Shown here in pieces: positions 17,756-26,352 of a stretch of DNA of 64,000 bases. The position numbers and the translations under genes are program-made. Below the pieces are notes generated by a model. It ran no database searches, had not been told where the DNA came from, and saw nothing but the letters and a program-made list of their open reading frames with translations. The stretch's first letter is position 1, and the number at the start of each line of letters is the position of its first letter. This stretch comes from Pseudomonas sp. PD9R (GTDB lineage: Bacteria > Pseudomonadota > Gammaproteobacteria > Pseudomonadales > Pseudomonadaceae), in the NCBI RefSeq assembly GCF_019200975.1, contig NZ_JAHTMR010000001.1:575400-639399 (forward strand). The letters run 5' to 3'.

Positions 17756-19132
17756 ATGCCGCTAGTTGATTTCTCGCCATCGTCTGGCCTTCGTAAGCGA
17801 GCGATCTCTGCTGGAGCATGGAACGTCGGGGCATTGGTCACATCCCAAGCCATTCGCCTGGGTGGCAACCTGATAATGGCCCGTCTGCTGATGCCGGAAA
17901 TGTTCGGCATCATGATGATCGCCATCACCGTTTCGCTGGTGCTTCACCTGCTTTCCGATGTCGGCTTGCGCCAGAACATTATTCAGAGCGCGCGTGGCGA
18001 CGATCCAGTTTTTCTCAACACCATCTGGACCGTGCAGATCGTGCGCGGCTTTATCCTGTTTGCTTCGACACTTCTTCTCGCGGCCCTCGCCTGGTATGCA
18101 CAGACCCTCGATCTGTGGTCGCCCGATTCCGCCTACGCCGCCCCGGAGCTGCCGTTGGTGCTGGTCGTGACCGGCTTCTCGGCAATCATCGTTGGTTTTC
18201 AGTCGACGAAAATCGACCTGGCAGTGCGCGCTTTCCAGCAAAAGAAAGTGGTACTCGCCGAGTTTGCGTCTCAGGCCGTCGGGCTGTTGGTCATGTTGGT
18301 CGTTGGCTACTTCACTCGGTCCATCTGGTCGCTGGTGATTGCCGGCCTGGTCCAGTCGCTGGTCAACACTGTGCTGGGGCATATCTGGTTTGAGGGCCCG
18401 TCCAACCGTCTGCAGTGGGAGCGTTCCGCGCTCGACGAATTGGTCGGCTTCGGCCGCTGGATATTGTTGTCATCGGTCGTGGGCGTATTGGCCATGTACG
18501 GTGACCGCGTCTGGTTCGGCGGCAGTATGACGACCACCGAGTTGGGCGTTTACTCCATTGCCGTGCTGATTTTGGGAGCTGTTCAGCTTGGGTTGCAAAG
18601 GATAATCGGGGCAGTAGCCTTGCCGGCCTTCAGTGAGGCCGCAAGAACCAATGACACTGCACGGCTCCACGCGTTGTACTACCGCTTGAAATTGATGTTC
18701 GATCTCGCCTGTCTGTTTCTCTGTGGGCTGTTCCTGACCGGCAGTCCGCTGCTCATCCACGTTTTGTACGATCAGCGTTACGCTGAAGCCGGCAACATGC
18801 TGGCCATTCTTTCACTGTCTTTTTTCACGATGCGCTATATGTTGGCGAATCAGGTGTGGATTGCCTTGGGGCATACAAAATACCAGGCCATGGACAACAT
18901 TATCCGCGTGGTCTCGTTGTGGGTTCTGTTGCCTCTGCTGCTAGCGCTTGGCGGGGTCAAATGGGCGATCTGGGGCGCGGCCCTGTATACGTTTCCTACG
19001 CTCTTCCTGGTTTTTTATGTCAATTATCGTCTGGGGATGTTCAATCTCAAACGTGAACTGGTGGTGCTGCCAATGCTGGCAGTGGGGGCTTTGTGCGGAG
19101 AGTTATTGACGGCTCTTGCCAACTGGCTCTGA
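17756..19132 (+). CDS. Oligosaccharide flippase, Wzx/PST family
   Basis: 458 residues with about twelve to fourteen transmembrane segments. It starts MPLVDFSPSSGLRKRAISAG and continues WNVGALVTSQAIRLGGNLIM ARLL, the typical N-terminus of polysaccharide_synt flippases. It would carry undecaprenyl-linked repeat units across the inner membrane for Wzy. It is divergent from the wzy gene, with a 94-base intergenic region that must hold both promoters. Confidence 0.85.
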   Translation: MPLVDFSPSSGLRKRAISAGAWNVGALVTSQAIRLGGNLIMARLLMPEMFGIMMIAITVSLVLHLLSDVGLRQNIIQSARGDDPVFLNTIWTVQIVRGFILFASTLLLAALAWYAQTLDLWSPDSAYAAPELPLVLVVTGFSAIIVGFQSTKIDLAVRAFQQKKVVLAEFASQAVGLLVMLVVGYFTRSIWSLVIAGLVQSLVNTVLGHIWFEGPSNRLQWERSALDELVGFGRWILLSSVVGVLAMYGDRVWFGGSMTTTELGVYSIAVLILGAVQLGLQRIIGAVALPAFSEAARTNDTARLHALYYRLKLMFDLACLFLCGLFLTGSPLLIHVLYDQRYAEAGNMLAILSLSFFTMRYMLANQVWIALGHTKYQAMDNIIRVVSLWVLLPLLLALGGVKWAIWGAALYTFPTLFLVFYVNYRLGMFNLKRELVVLPMLAVGALCGELLTALANWL

Positions 19133-19272
19133 TTTGATCTATTTCTCTTGGTGTCTCCAAAGCTGAAGTACAGCGTCGCCATTGAAGTGTTGATGGTTGG
19201 CGCCAAACAATTGTGGCCTTGATGTGTAGTTGAAATATCCAACGCAATCTCGATGTCGTGGAGCTTTGAATC

Positions 19273-19467
19273 ATGAGAGAAACTGATTTGAATACCTCTG
19301 TGATGGGGCGCAGGGGCTTCCTCCAGGCGTTTGCCCTGTTGAGTGTTGGGGGGCTCGTCTTTGGAGTTTCCGAAACTGTAGCTCGGCCTTCTGTGGCGAA
19401 ATCCGAGTTTGTCGTCATCAACGGATGGGTGCTGCCAGCCCATCACTTTCGGCAAGCGCAAGCATGA
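19273..19467 (+). CDS. Tat-signal mini-protein coupled to the GMC oxidoreductase
   Basis: 64 residues. It carries a twin-arginine signal GRRGFLQAFALLSVGGLVFG near residues 12-31 and only about 33 further residues (VSETVARPSVAKSEFVVING ...). Its stop codon overlaps the GMC oxidoreductase start as ATGA, so both are made together. GGAG lies upstream of the ATG. The small subunits of periplasmic gluconate, fructose and sorbitol dehydrogenases carry the Tat signal for a signal-less GMC catalytic subunit; this looks like a minimal version of such an escort. Function inferred from context only. Confidence 0.6.
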   Translation: MRETDLNTSVMGRRGFLQAFALLSVGGLVFGVSETVARPSVAKSEFVVINGWVLPAHHFRQAQA

Positions 19468-20960
19468 TCAAAGATTACCAATCGCAGAAAGAACTCCGCG
19501 ACCACTATGACGTCTGCATTGTCGGAGGGGGGCCAGCCGGTATTACGCTGGCCTTGCGCCTGGCCGGTAATGGCCGTCGTGTGCTGCTTGTCGAGGGCGG
19601 TGGGCACGAGTATTCACCGACTTCGCAGAACCTCTACACGTGCCCATCGACAGGCCTCGAAGTCTACGCAGAGGAAACCCGTCTGCGCTTTCTTGGCGGG
19701 ACCTCCAATCATTGGGCCGGGCGATGCCGTCCCTTCGAACGCTCCGACTTTACCGTAGGCCCTCCCGTGCATTTGCCTGGTTGGCCCATCGAGTTTTCCG
19801 AGATGGAGCGCAATCTGCCAGCGGCCATGGCGATCGTCGATCTGCCGGCGGATTCAGGATTCAAGACGATCAACGCCACGCTGGACGGCGCCGATTTTGA
19901 AGCTGATCGTTTCTTGCTTAGCCCGCCGACGCGATTTGCCCAAAAATATGCCAAGGATCTTGAAGAGACCGAGGGGCTCGATGTCTTCATCAATTGCAAC
20001 TGTGTCGATCTTGAGTTCGACAGCAAGACCGGTCGCATAGCGACGATAGTCGTCGCGGACTACGGAATGCACCGAGAGAAAGTCAAGGCAAAGCAATTCA
20101 TCCTGGCGACAGGCGCAATCGAGAATGCCCGGCAGTTGCTCAACAGTGAGTCCCTGGCGTCTGGCGGTATCGTCAGCAAAAATGGTTTTGTCGGCAGGTG
20201 CTTCATGGAGCATCTGAACGTCGCAATGGGTACCTACATCCTCAAAGGCGACCAGGATACGGATGCTCGGCAGTACTTCACCACCGATGCGTTTGTGATG
20301 GAGCACCAGTCGGGTAAAGGAAACGTGACGGCCTCGCTTGTATCGGAAGTGAAAGCCTATGGGCGAATGGCGGCAATCAAGGACTTTTTCGAAAATCTCG
20401 TCTGCGACATCGGTGCGGAACACAAAATTGAATTCATTACCAAATTCGAATGCCCGGGGGATGGGGTGCTCGGCACGTTGATCGAACAATTTCCCAACCC
20501 CGATAGCCGTATTTCATTGCTCGAAGAGCGCGATGCGTTAGGAATGAGAAAGGTAAACATTCATTGGGAATTGACCCCCGCCGACAGAAATACCATCAAG
20601 TCCATCGGGCTCGAAGTGGCGAAGTGTTTTGCCGAGACCGGGCTGGGCTTTGTCAAACTGGATGAGTGCGTTTATGACACCTCCTTACCGCTGAAGGTCA
20701 ATCCCCATGCCCATCACATGGGGACCACACGAATGGCCGCTTCGCCTGAGTTTGGCGTTGTCGACGAAAACTGCAAAGTGTTCGGTGTCGAGAATCTTTA
20801 TGTCGCGGGCAGTAGTGTTTTTTCGACTGGCGGTGCAAGCAATCCCACGATGCCTCTTTTGCAACTGGCCCTGAGGCTGGCGGACTACCTTAACCAGCAG
20901 ATGGGACCCGCCGTGGGCAGGTATTCCGGAACCCACGAGTTTGTAGATTTTCCGAGTTGA
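19464..20960 (+). CDS. GMC-family FAD-dependent oxidoreductase
   Basis: 498 residues from the ATG that overlaps the mini-protein stop. FAD-binding IVGGGPAG (19-26) follows a short N-tail with no signal peptide. Later motifs are FLGGTSNHWAGRC, LATGAIENARQLL and the C-terminal catalytic HAHHMGTTRMA with NLYVAGSSVFSTGGASNPTM. This is the GMC branch of gluconate 2-dehydrogenase-like enzymes rather than glucose oxidase. It may oxidise a sugar residue of the exopolysaccharide or a sugar intermediate. Whether it acts in the periplasm depends on Tat hitch-hiking with its partner. Confidence 0.8.
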   Translation: MIKDYQSQKELRDHYDVCIVGGGPAGITLALRLAGNGRRVLLVEGGGHEYSPTSQNLYTCPSTGLEVYAEETRLRFLGGTSNHWAGRCRPFERSDFTVGPPVHLPGWPIEFSEMERNLPAAMAIVDLPADSGFKTINATLDGADFEADRFLLSPPTRFAQKYAKDLEETEGLDVFINCNCVDLEFDSKTGRIATIVVADYGMHREKVKAKQFILATGAIENARQLLNSESLASGGIVSKNGFVGRCFMEHLNVAMGTYILKGDQDTDARQYFTTDAFVMEHQSGKGNVTASLVSEVKAYGRMAAIKDFFENLVCDIGAEHKIEFITKFECPGDGVLGTLIEQFPNPDSRISLLEERDALGMRKVNIHWELTPADRNTIKSIGLEVAKCFAETGLGFVKLDECVYDTSLPLKVNPHAHHMGTTRMAASPEFGVVDENCKVFGVENLYVAGSSVFSTGGASNPTMPLLQLALRLADYLNQQMGPAVGRYSGTHEFVDFPS

Positions 20961-21061
20961 AATTCAGGGAGGGGGCTACGCTTAGAGAGTGAGTAATCAA
21001 GAATCAAGGTGTATCTAACCTTGGCACAGACGTCTATTGCTGAATTTTTGAGGCTGACAGG

Positions 21062-21679
21062 ATGATTGGTCTAGTAAAACGTGCAATTGCTCATTACGCC
21101 AAAACAACAGGGCGTGGAACCTCGCTCTACAAAAAGTTTTGTAAACCGGACGGGTATGAATGGGCCCAACATATGGGGCGATGGGGGGGGCTTCACTCCG
21201 TCGGTAAAGGTGCATGGATCAACCTCGGGTGCAACATCACCGACCCGGCGATGCTTAGACTCGGCGACAACGTAGGTTTATCCGATTGCACAATCTTCGG
21301 CCACGATGGCATCGTCCATGTACTCAATGCGCGTGACGGAACAAAACTCGATTCTGTCGGCGGCGTCGACATCCGGGCCAATTCCTTTGTCGGCCATGGC
21401 GCTATCGTCATGCCGCGCGTAACGATTGGCCCGGATTCAGTCGTGGCCGCTGGCGCTGTTGTACTGAAGGACGTTCCGCCCGGGATGGTGGTCGGAGGTA
21501 ATCCAGCCAGGGTTATCTGTACGATGGAAACGCTGGTGAAGAATATCCAGGAGCGTTGCTCCGCCTATCCGTGGATCGACCTGATCGAGCAACGCGATGG
21601 GTTGTTTGACCCGGAACTGGAACCGAAGCTGCAAGCCATGAGAGCAGAGTACTTTTTTGGCGAACAACCCAATGGTTAG
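21062..21679 (+). CDS. Left-handed beta-helix acyltransferase
   Basis: 205 residues. Hexapeptide repeats cover the middle (HSVGKGAWINLGCNITDPAM ... VDIRANSFVGHGAIVMPRVT IGPDSVVAAGAVVLKDVPPG), ending in VVGGNPARVI, the usual finish of sugar or serine O-acetyltransferases. A helical tail of about 40 residues follows. Probably acetylates a polysaccharide residue or a sugar nucleotide. Its end overlaps the next glycosyltransferase start. Confidence 0.75.
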   Translation: MIGLVKRAIAHYAKTTGRGTSLYKKFCKPDGYEWAQHMGRWGGLHSVGKGAWINLGCNITDPAMLRLGDNVGLSDCTIFGHDGIVHVLNARDGTKLDSVGGVDIRANSFVGHGAIVMPRVTIGPDSVVAAGAVVLKDVPPGMVVGGNPARVICTMETLVKNIQERCSAYPWIDLIEQRDGLFDPELEPKLQAMRAEYFFGEQPNG

Positions 21680-22628
21680 TGCTCCTCTGGATGTGTTGGT
21701 CGTTAATTACAACACAGCAACTTTGTTGCAACCCATGTTTAATGCGTTACGCCAATCCAATAATGCACATCGCACGCGTTATCTAGTCGTGGACAATGCC
21801 TCTGCCGATAATTCGCTGGAGTGCCTGGCAACTATTTGTCCAGAGGCATTGCAACTGGCCAACGAAAACAATGTTGGTTTTGGTCGTGCCAACAATCAAT
21901 TGGTTGAACATCTGCAGGGCAAGTACGCGTTACTCCTTAATACCGATGCGTTCGTTGCTGCGGATACCCTGAACAAGACGTTGGAATACATGGAGGCTCA
22001 TCCTGACTGCGGTGTGCTGGGCGTTCGGCTGGTGGGGCGCGAGGGCGATTTGCAACCCTCCTGCCGCTATTTTCCGACGCCGTTGAATGTCTTCATCGCG
22101 CATGCAGGGATAGAACGTTTTTTTCCTTGGGTGAAAAAGGTCGACGACATGACCTGGGATCACAACGCAGTGCGTGAATGCGACTGGGTCCCTGGCTGCT
22201 ATTACCTGATTCGCCGCGAAGTGATTGATCAGGTCGGCTTGTTTGACCCGCGCTACTTTCTTTATTACGAAGAGGTTGATCACTGCAAACGCGTCAAAGA
22301 GGCCGGTTGGAAGGTGGTTTACTACCCGCATACCACGGTCGTGCATATCGGCGGTGAAAGTGCCAAATCTGTAGATAAGCTCAATGCCGCCAGCCGCCAA
22401 ATCTCAACCATACAAATCGAAAGCGAGCTTTTGTACTTCCGCAAACACCACGGTCTGGCGGGGCTGGCGTTCCATATGTTTTTGGTGAGCCTGGGCGATT
22501 TGATTCTGGCGCTCAAGGCGCTTTTGAAAGGCCGAGGCCTGGCCGCCATTGGGGCGTGCTGGCAGCACATGCGTGCTACCTGGGCGCTGCTGCTCAAAAC
22601 CAGACTCGCGACCCAACCCACACGGTAG
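21672..22628 (+). CDS. Glycosyltransferase family 2 (rhamnosyltransferase-like)
   Basis: 318 residues. The N-terminal GT-A fold reads LDVLVVNYNTATLLQ, VDNASADNSLE, NNVGFGRANNQL and LLNTDAFV (the DxD-type site as NTD). Then come CDWVPGCYYLIRREV and FFLYYEEVDHCKRVKEAGW, typical of GT2 enzymes like WbbL. The C-terminus has a basic and a hydrophobic segment that may touch the membrane. ATG at 21672 is chosen over TTG 21657; it overlaps the acyltransferase stop. Adds one sugar to the lipid-linked repeat unit; the sugar is not predictable. Confidence 0.85.
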   Translation: MVSAPLDVLVVNYNTATLLQPMFNALRQSNNAHRTRYLVVDNASADNSLECLATICPEALQLANENNVGFGRANNQLVEHLQGKYALLLNTDAFVAADTLNKTLEYMEAHPDCGVLGVRLVGREGDLQPSCRYFPTPLNVFIAHAGIERFFPWVKKVDDMTWDHNAVRECDWVPGCYYLIRREVIDQVGLFDPRYFLYYEEVDHCKRVKEAGWKVVYYPHTTVVHIGGESAKSVDKLNAASRQISTIQIESELLYFRKHHGLAGLAFHMFLVSLGDLILALKALLKGRGLAAIGACWQHMRATWALLLKTRLATQPTR

Positions 22629-22635
22629 ATCATCC

Positions 22636-23160
22636 ATGTTCGAAAACATACGAGCGGACTTGCGCGCATACGCGGGTGATTGGGCGGCCCAAGGGTTCTG
22701 GGTGATGTTGGTTTATCGCTTTGGGCGCTGGCGTTACGGCGTGCGTCCAGCGCTGTTACGCAAGCTGTTGTCCTTTATCTACAAAGTGCTCTTCAAATTC
22801 GTGCAGATCATCACGGGCATCGAGCTGCCGTGTGAGGTTGTGGTCGGGCGCAATTTCGTCATCGATCATTTCGGCGGAATCATCATCAGTGGTTATGCGC
22901 AGTTTGGCGACGATTGCCGTATCCGCAATGGCGTGGTGGTGGGGCTCAAGAATGTGAATGAACCGATTGCCCCGGTGATTGGCAACAATGTTGATATCGG
23001 CACAGGGGCCAAGGTCCTGGGCAATATTCGCATTGGTAACAACGTGGTAATTGGTGCCAATGCCGTGGTACTGACCGATGTCCCGGATAACTCGGTTGCA
23101 GTGGGCGTGCCTGCGACGATCAAGCGAAGACAAAGTGCAGAAACCAGGGAGTGCTCTTGA
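22636..23160 (+). CDS. Serine-acetyltransferase-like hexapeptide protein
   Basis: 174 residues from the ATG at 22636. A helical N-terminus (FENIRADLRAYAGDWAAQGF) and a parallel beta-helix C-terminus (IELPCEVVVGRNFVIDHFGG, IGNNVDIGTGAKVLGNIRIG, NNVVIGANAVVLTDVPDN) resemble CysE, as do the colanic-type WcaB acetyltransferases. In this locus an O-acetyltransferase on the polysaccharide is more likely than cysteine synthesis. Its stop overlaps the next gene start as TTGA. Confidence 0.75.
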   Translation: MFENIRADLRAYAGDWAAQGFWVMLVYRFGRWRYGVRPALLRKLLSFIYKVLFKFVQIITGIELPCEVVVGRNFVIDHFGGIIISGYAQFGDDCRIRNGVVVGLKNVNEPIAPVIGNNVDIGTGAKVLGNIRIGNNVVIGANAVVLTDVPDNSVAVGVPATIKRRQSAETRECS

Positions 23161-24143
23161 ACATTCTGGCTGCTGGCATCGGTGTGGTTGTCATCGGTCG
23201 CAATGAAGGCTTGCGGCTTGAGCGTTGCCTGGCCTCGCTGGTCGGTGCCGCGCAGCAGGTTGTTTATGTCGACTCCGGATCAACCGATGGTTCAGTGCAA
23301 ACGGCTTTGAAGCTTGGGGCCGAGGTGGTCGAACTGGACATGACGATTCCCTTCACCGCAGCGCGTGCGCGCAACGAAGGATTCGCCTGTGTACAGCGGC
23401 TGTTGTCGCAGGTGCGCTATGTGCAGTTTGTCGATGGTGATTGCGAAGTCGTCGCTGGCTGGCTGCCCCGGGCACAGGCTTTTCTCGACGCGCAGCCCGA
23501 GGTGGCAGTGGTCTGCGGGCGGCGGCGTGAACGCTTTCCGGCGCGCTCTATTTATAACTTTATGTGTGATCTCGAATGGGACACGCCGATAGGCGAGGCC
23601 AAGGCTTGCGGGGGCGATGCGCTGATGCGGGCCGACGCTTTCGTCGCGGTGTCTGGTTTTCGAGCGGACCTGATTGCCGGGGAAGAGCCGGAGTTGTGCG
23701 TGCGCCTGCGTGCGAAGGGGTGGAAGGTCTGGCGCCTGGCTGACGAAATGACCCTGCACGACGCGGCCATGACCCGATTCGGCCAATGGTGGCGACGCAC
23801 CCTGCGCGGGGGCTATGCCTTTGCCGAGGGCGCATTTTTGCATGGAGCCACACCGGAGCAACATTGGCGGCGAGAGTCGCGCCGTGCCTGGTTCTGGGGG
23901 TTGGGAATCCCGTTGGCAACGTTGATCACGTGCCTGCTGCTGGGGTGGTCCGGGTTGCTTCTGCTGTTGGCGTATCCGCTGCAGGTCGTGCGTTTGGCCC
24001 GTCGGGGGCGTGGATCTTCTGGCAAAAACTGGCGGCTGGCTTTTTTTCTCGTGCTGGGGAAGTTTCCCGAGATGCTCGGGCAAATCAAGTTTCTACTGAA
24101 CAGATTCGGCGCCGGCAAGACGTCGTTGATCGAATACAAGTGA
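23157..24143 (+). CDS. Glycosyltransferase family 2 with C-terminal membrane segments
   Basis: 328 residues from a TTG start with an AGGGA site 7 bases upstream. The GT-A fold reads IGVVVIGRNEGLRLERCLAS, VYVDSGSTDGSVQ, the metal-binding FVDGDCEVV, then CGGDALMRADAFVAVSGFR and a GEEPELCVRLRAKGW segment. A hydrophobic stretch (WFWGLGIPLATLITCLLLGW) near 240-290 anchors it to the membrane. Acts on the cytoplasmic side in repeat-unit assembly. Overlaps the upstream acetyltransferase by 4 bases. Confidence 0.85.
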   Translation: MNILAAGIGVVVIGRNEGLRLERCLASLVGAAQQVVYVDSGSTDGSVQTALKLGAEVVELDMTIPFTAARARNEGFACVQRLLSQVRYVQFVDGDCEVVAGWLPRAQAFLDAQPEVAVVCGRRRERFPARSIYNFMCDLEWDTPIGEAKACGGDALMRADAFVAVSGFRADLIAGEEPELCVRLRAKGWKVWRLADEMTLHDAAMTRFGQWWRRTLRGGYAFAEGAFLHGATPEQHWRRESRRAWFWGLGIPLATLITCLLLGWSGLLLLLAYPLQVVRLARRGRGSSGKNWRLAFFLVLGKFPEMLGQIKFLLNRFGAGKTSLIEYK

Positions 24144-24150
24144 GACGTCC

Positions 24151-25074
24151 ATGAATGATTGGTCAGCATTAAAAAGCATGTTTTCCTTACATGCAGGGTA
24201 TTCCCTGAGAGCCTTGAAAAATAAGCTTAAGATGCTGATCCTGGTTGTAAGAAACCGGGCCGAACTGAAATTGTTTTTGTCGCGTATGTCTAACGCGCTA
24301 GGCGATTCCGGTTTTAATAAGTTAGGCGGGGATTGTCTGGGGGTCGTTCATTGGCCCTACATCAGTAAAAGCTGGAGCCCTCAGGACAAACTAAGTGTAT
24401 TGGCCTCGCATTACGAAGTGGTCGCCAAAAACTGCCCGCAGTTATTGCTTTATGGACGAGAGGACAGTTTGCGCCTGAGCGACTTGTCGGAGTTTTCCGC
24501 GAGTTGTTCCCTGGTATTGGATCGCCCAATATGGTTTATGCGCGAAGGGGAACTGGTGCTTAACTTGTTCCAGGAAGATTTGCGGATTGCCTCCATCGCC
24601 TTCACCTTGTGTTACACAGAGGGTGAACTCTGTATTTTTATCGGCGCGGTTCAAGGGATACACAAGGGCATAGAGAGTGACAAATCCTTGAGTATCTATC
24701 GGGATTTGACAAAGGATTTCGAAGGCCTCCGGCCAAGAAGTTTCCTGATTGAAGTTATCAAGTACATTGCCGTGAAGATGGGCGTCGGAAAGATTTTTGC
24801 CGTCGGGGATGGCTATCGACATCATCGCCATCCCTACTTTGGCGCTCATAAAGCACTGGAACTGGCGTCGGATTACGATTCGATATGGCTGGAACATGGT
24901 GCAATTCCATCTAAGCGCGAAGACTTTTTCGAGATTCCCATGACGCCGTCGCGCAAGCCGCTGGATTCTATTGCTTCAAAAAAGCGCGCCATGTACCGCC
25001 GGCGCTATGAACTACTGGATGATACGTTTACGAAGATAGATACCGTGTTGGTCGGTTGCTATGCAGCAAATTGA
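24151..25074 (+). CDS. DUF535 (VirK/YbjX-like) protein
   Basis: 307 residues, no signal peptide. It shows the VirK/YbjX pattern: a VVHWPYISKSWSPQDKLSVL ASHYE segment near 65-90, FTLCYTEGELCIFIGAVQG near 150-170, and a helical C-terminus with GVGKIFAVGDGYRHHRHPYF. The family's biochemical role is unknown; members have been linked to outer-membrane or virulence protein maturation and to cationic-peptide resistance. Not usual in exopolysaccharide loci. Base use is somewhat more AT-rich than neighbouring genes. Confidence 0.6.
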   Translation: MNDWSALKSMFSLHAGYSLRALKNKLKMLILVVRNRAELKLFLSRMSNALGDSGFNKLGGDCLGVVHWPYISKSWSPQDKLSVLASHYEVVAKNCPQLLLYGREDSLRLSDLSEFSASCSLVLDRPIWFMREGELVLNLFQEDLRIASIAFTLCYTEGELCIFIGAVQGIHKGIESDKSLSIYRDLTKDFEGLRPRSFLIEVIKYIAVKMGVGKIFAVGDGYRHHRHPYFGAHKALELASDYDSIWLEHGAIPSKREDFFEIPMTPSRKPLDSIASKKRAMYRRRYELLDDTFTKIDTVLVGCYAAN

Positions 25075-25149
25075 CGGCCCAGGTTACTGTACTACTGTGG
25101 AAGTACCCGCAGTAATCATCCTCCGCAACGAAAACTAAGCTTGGTCCCT

Positions 25150-26352
25150 ATGCGTATCGCTTATTTCATCAATCAATACCCCAAGGTCAGCCATAGCTTC
25201 ATTCGTCGCGAGATTTTGGCGTTGGAACGCCAGGGCTTAGAGGTGCAGCGTGTTGCGTTGCGTGGCTGGGATGCCGAGTTGGTGGATGCCGAGGACGAGT
25301 CCGAGCGCAGCAAAACTCAATATGTACTGCAGGACGGCGTCAAAGGGCTGTTGATGCCGGTGCTGCAGGTGTTGCGCGCCGAGCCGCGACGCTTTCTCTC
25401 GGCGCTATGGCTGGCATTGCGCATGAGCCGACGTGCCGATCGCGCCTGGCCGTACCATTTGATCTATTTGTTCGAGGCGTGCCGCCTGCTGTCCTGGCTG
25501 CAAGCGTCGGGTGCCAAACATGTGCACGCGCATTTCGGTACGAACTCGACCGAGGTGGTGATGTTGGCCAACGCACTTGGCGGGCCCGCCTATAGCTTTA
25601 CCGTGCACGGCCCGGAAGAGTTCGACAAACCGCAATTTATTCATTTGGGCGAAAAGGTCCGGCGCGCGGCATTTGTGGCGGCGATCAGCGCCTATGGTCG
25701 CAGCCAGTTGTTTCGCTGGGTGGATCATGCACATTGGCCGCGGGTAAAAGTGGTGCATTGCGGCCTGGAGCAGGCGTTTCACAATGTGCCGGCCGTTGCC
25801 GTGCCGACCGCGCCGCGACTGGTGTGCGTGGGGCGCTTGTGTGAGCAGAAGGGCCAGTTGCTGCTGCTTGAAGCCGCGCAAATCCTCGCCGCACGAGGGA
25901 TGGAATTCGAGATCGTGCTGGCCGGCGACGGTGAAATGCGCGAGCAAATTGAAGCGTTGATTGCGCAGCATGGTTTGCAGGCGCAGGTGCGAATTACCGG
26001 GTGGATCAGTAGCGAGCAAGTGCGAGCGGAAATCCTTGCGGCGAGGGCCTTGGTGCTGCCGAGTTTCGCCGAGGGTTTGCCGGTGGTGATCATGGAAGCC
26101 ATGGCGTTACGCCGACCAGTACTGACGACCTATGTGGCAGGCATTCCCGAGTTGGTGCGCCAGGGCGAGAACGGTTGGCTGTTTCCCGCTGGCGATGTCG
26201 ACGAGTTGGCGGCGGCGCTGGCTGATTGCCTGGCGCAACCTGTCGAAGTATTGCAACGCATGGGCGAGGCCGCTTATCAGCGAGTGCTGGAGCGACACGA
26301 CATCGATACCGAAGCGGCCAAGTTGGCTCACCTATTCAGGGCGCAAGCATGA
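25150..26352 (+). CDS. Glycosyltransferase family 4
   Basis: 400 residues from the ATG at 25150 (an in-frame TTG at 25141 is also possible). GT-B fold: the N-domain begins MRIAYFINQYPKVSHSFIRR, with a HVHAHFGTNSTEVV segment. The C-domain has VCVGRLCEQKGQLLLLEAA and the nucleotide-sugar binding FAEGLPVVIMEAMALRRPVL, with the E(x7)E motif. Similar to colanic acid WcaL-type enzymes. The stop overlaps the next gene as ATGA. Confidence 0.85.
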   Translation: MRIAYFINQYPKVSHSFIRREILALERQGLEVQRVALRGWDAELVDAEDESERSKTQYVLQDGVKGLLMPVLQVLRAEPRRFLSALWLALRMSRRADRAWPYHLIYLFEACRLLSWLQASGAKHVHAHFGTNSTEVVMLANALGGPAYSFTVHGPEEFDKPQFIHLGEKVRRAAFVAAISAYGRSQLFRWVDHAHWPRVKVVHCGLEQAFHNVPAVAVPTAPRLVCVGRLCEQKGQLLLLEAAQILAARGMEFEIVLAGDGEMREQIEALIAQHGLQAQVRITGWISSEQVRAEILAARALVLPSFAEGLPVVIMEAMALRRPVLTTYVAGIPELVRQGENGWLFPAGDVDELAAALADCLAQPVEVLQRMGEAAYQRVLERHDIDTEAAKLAHLFRAQA

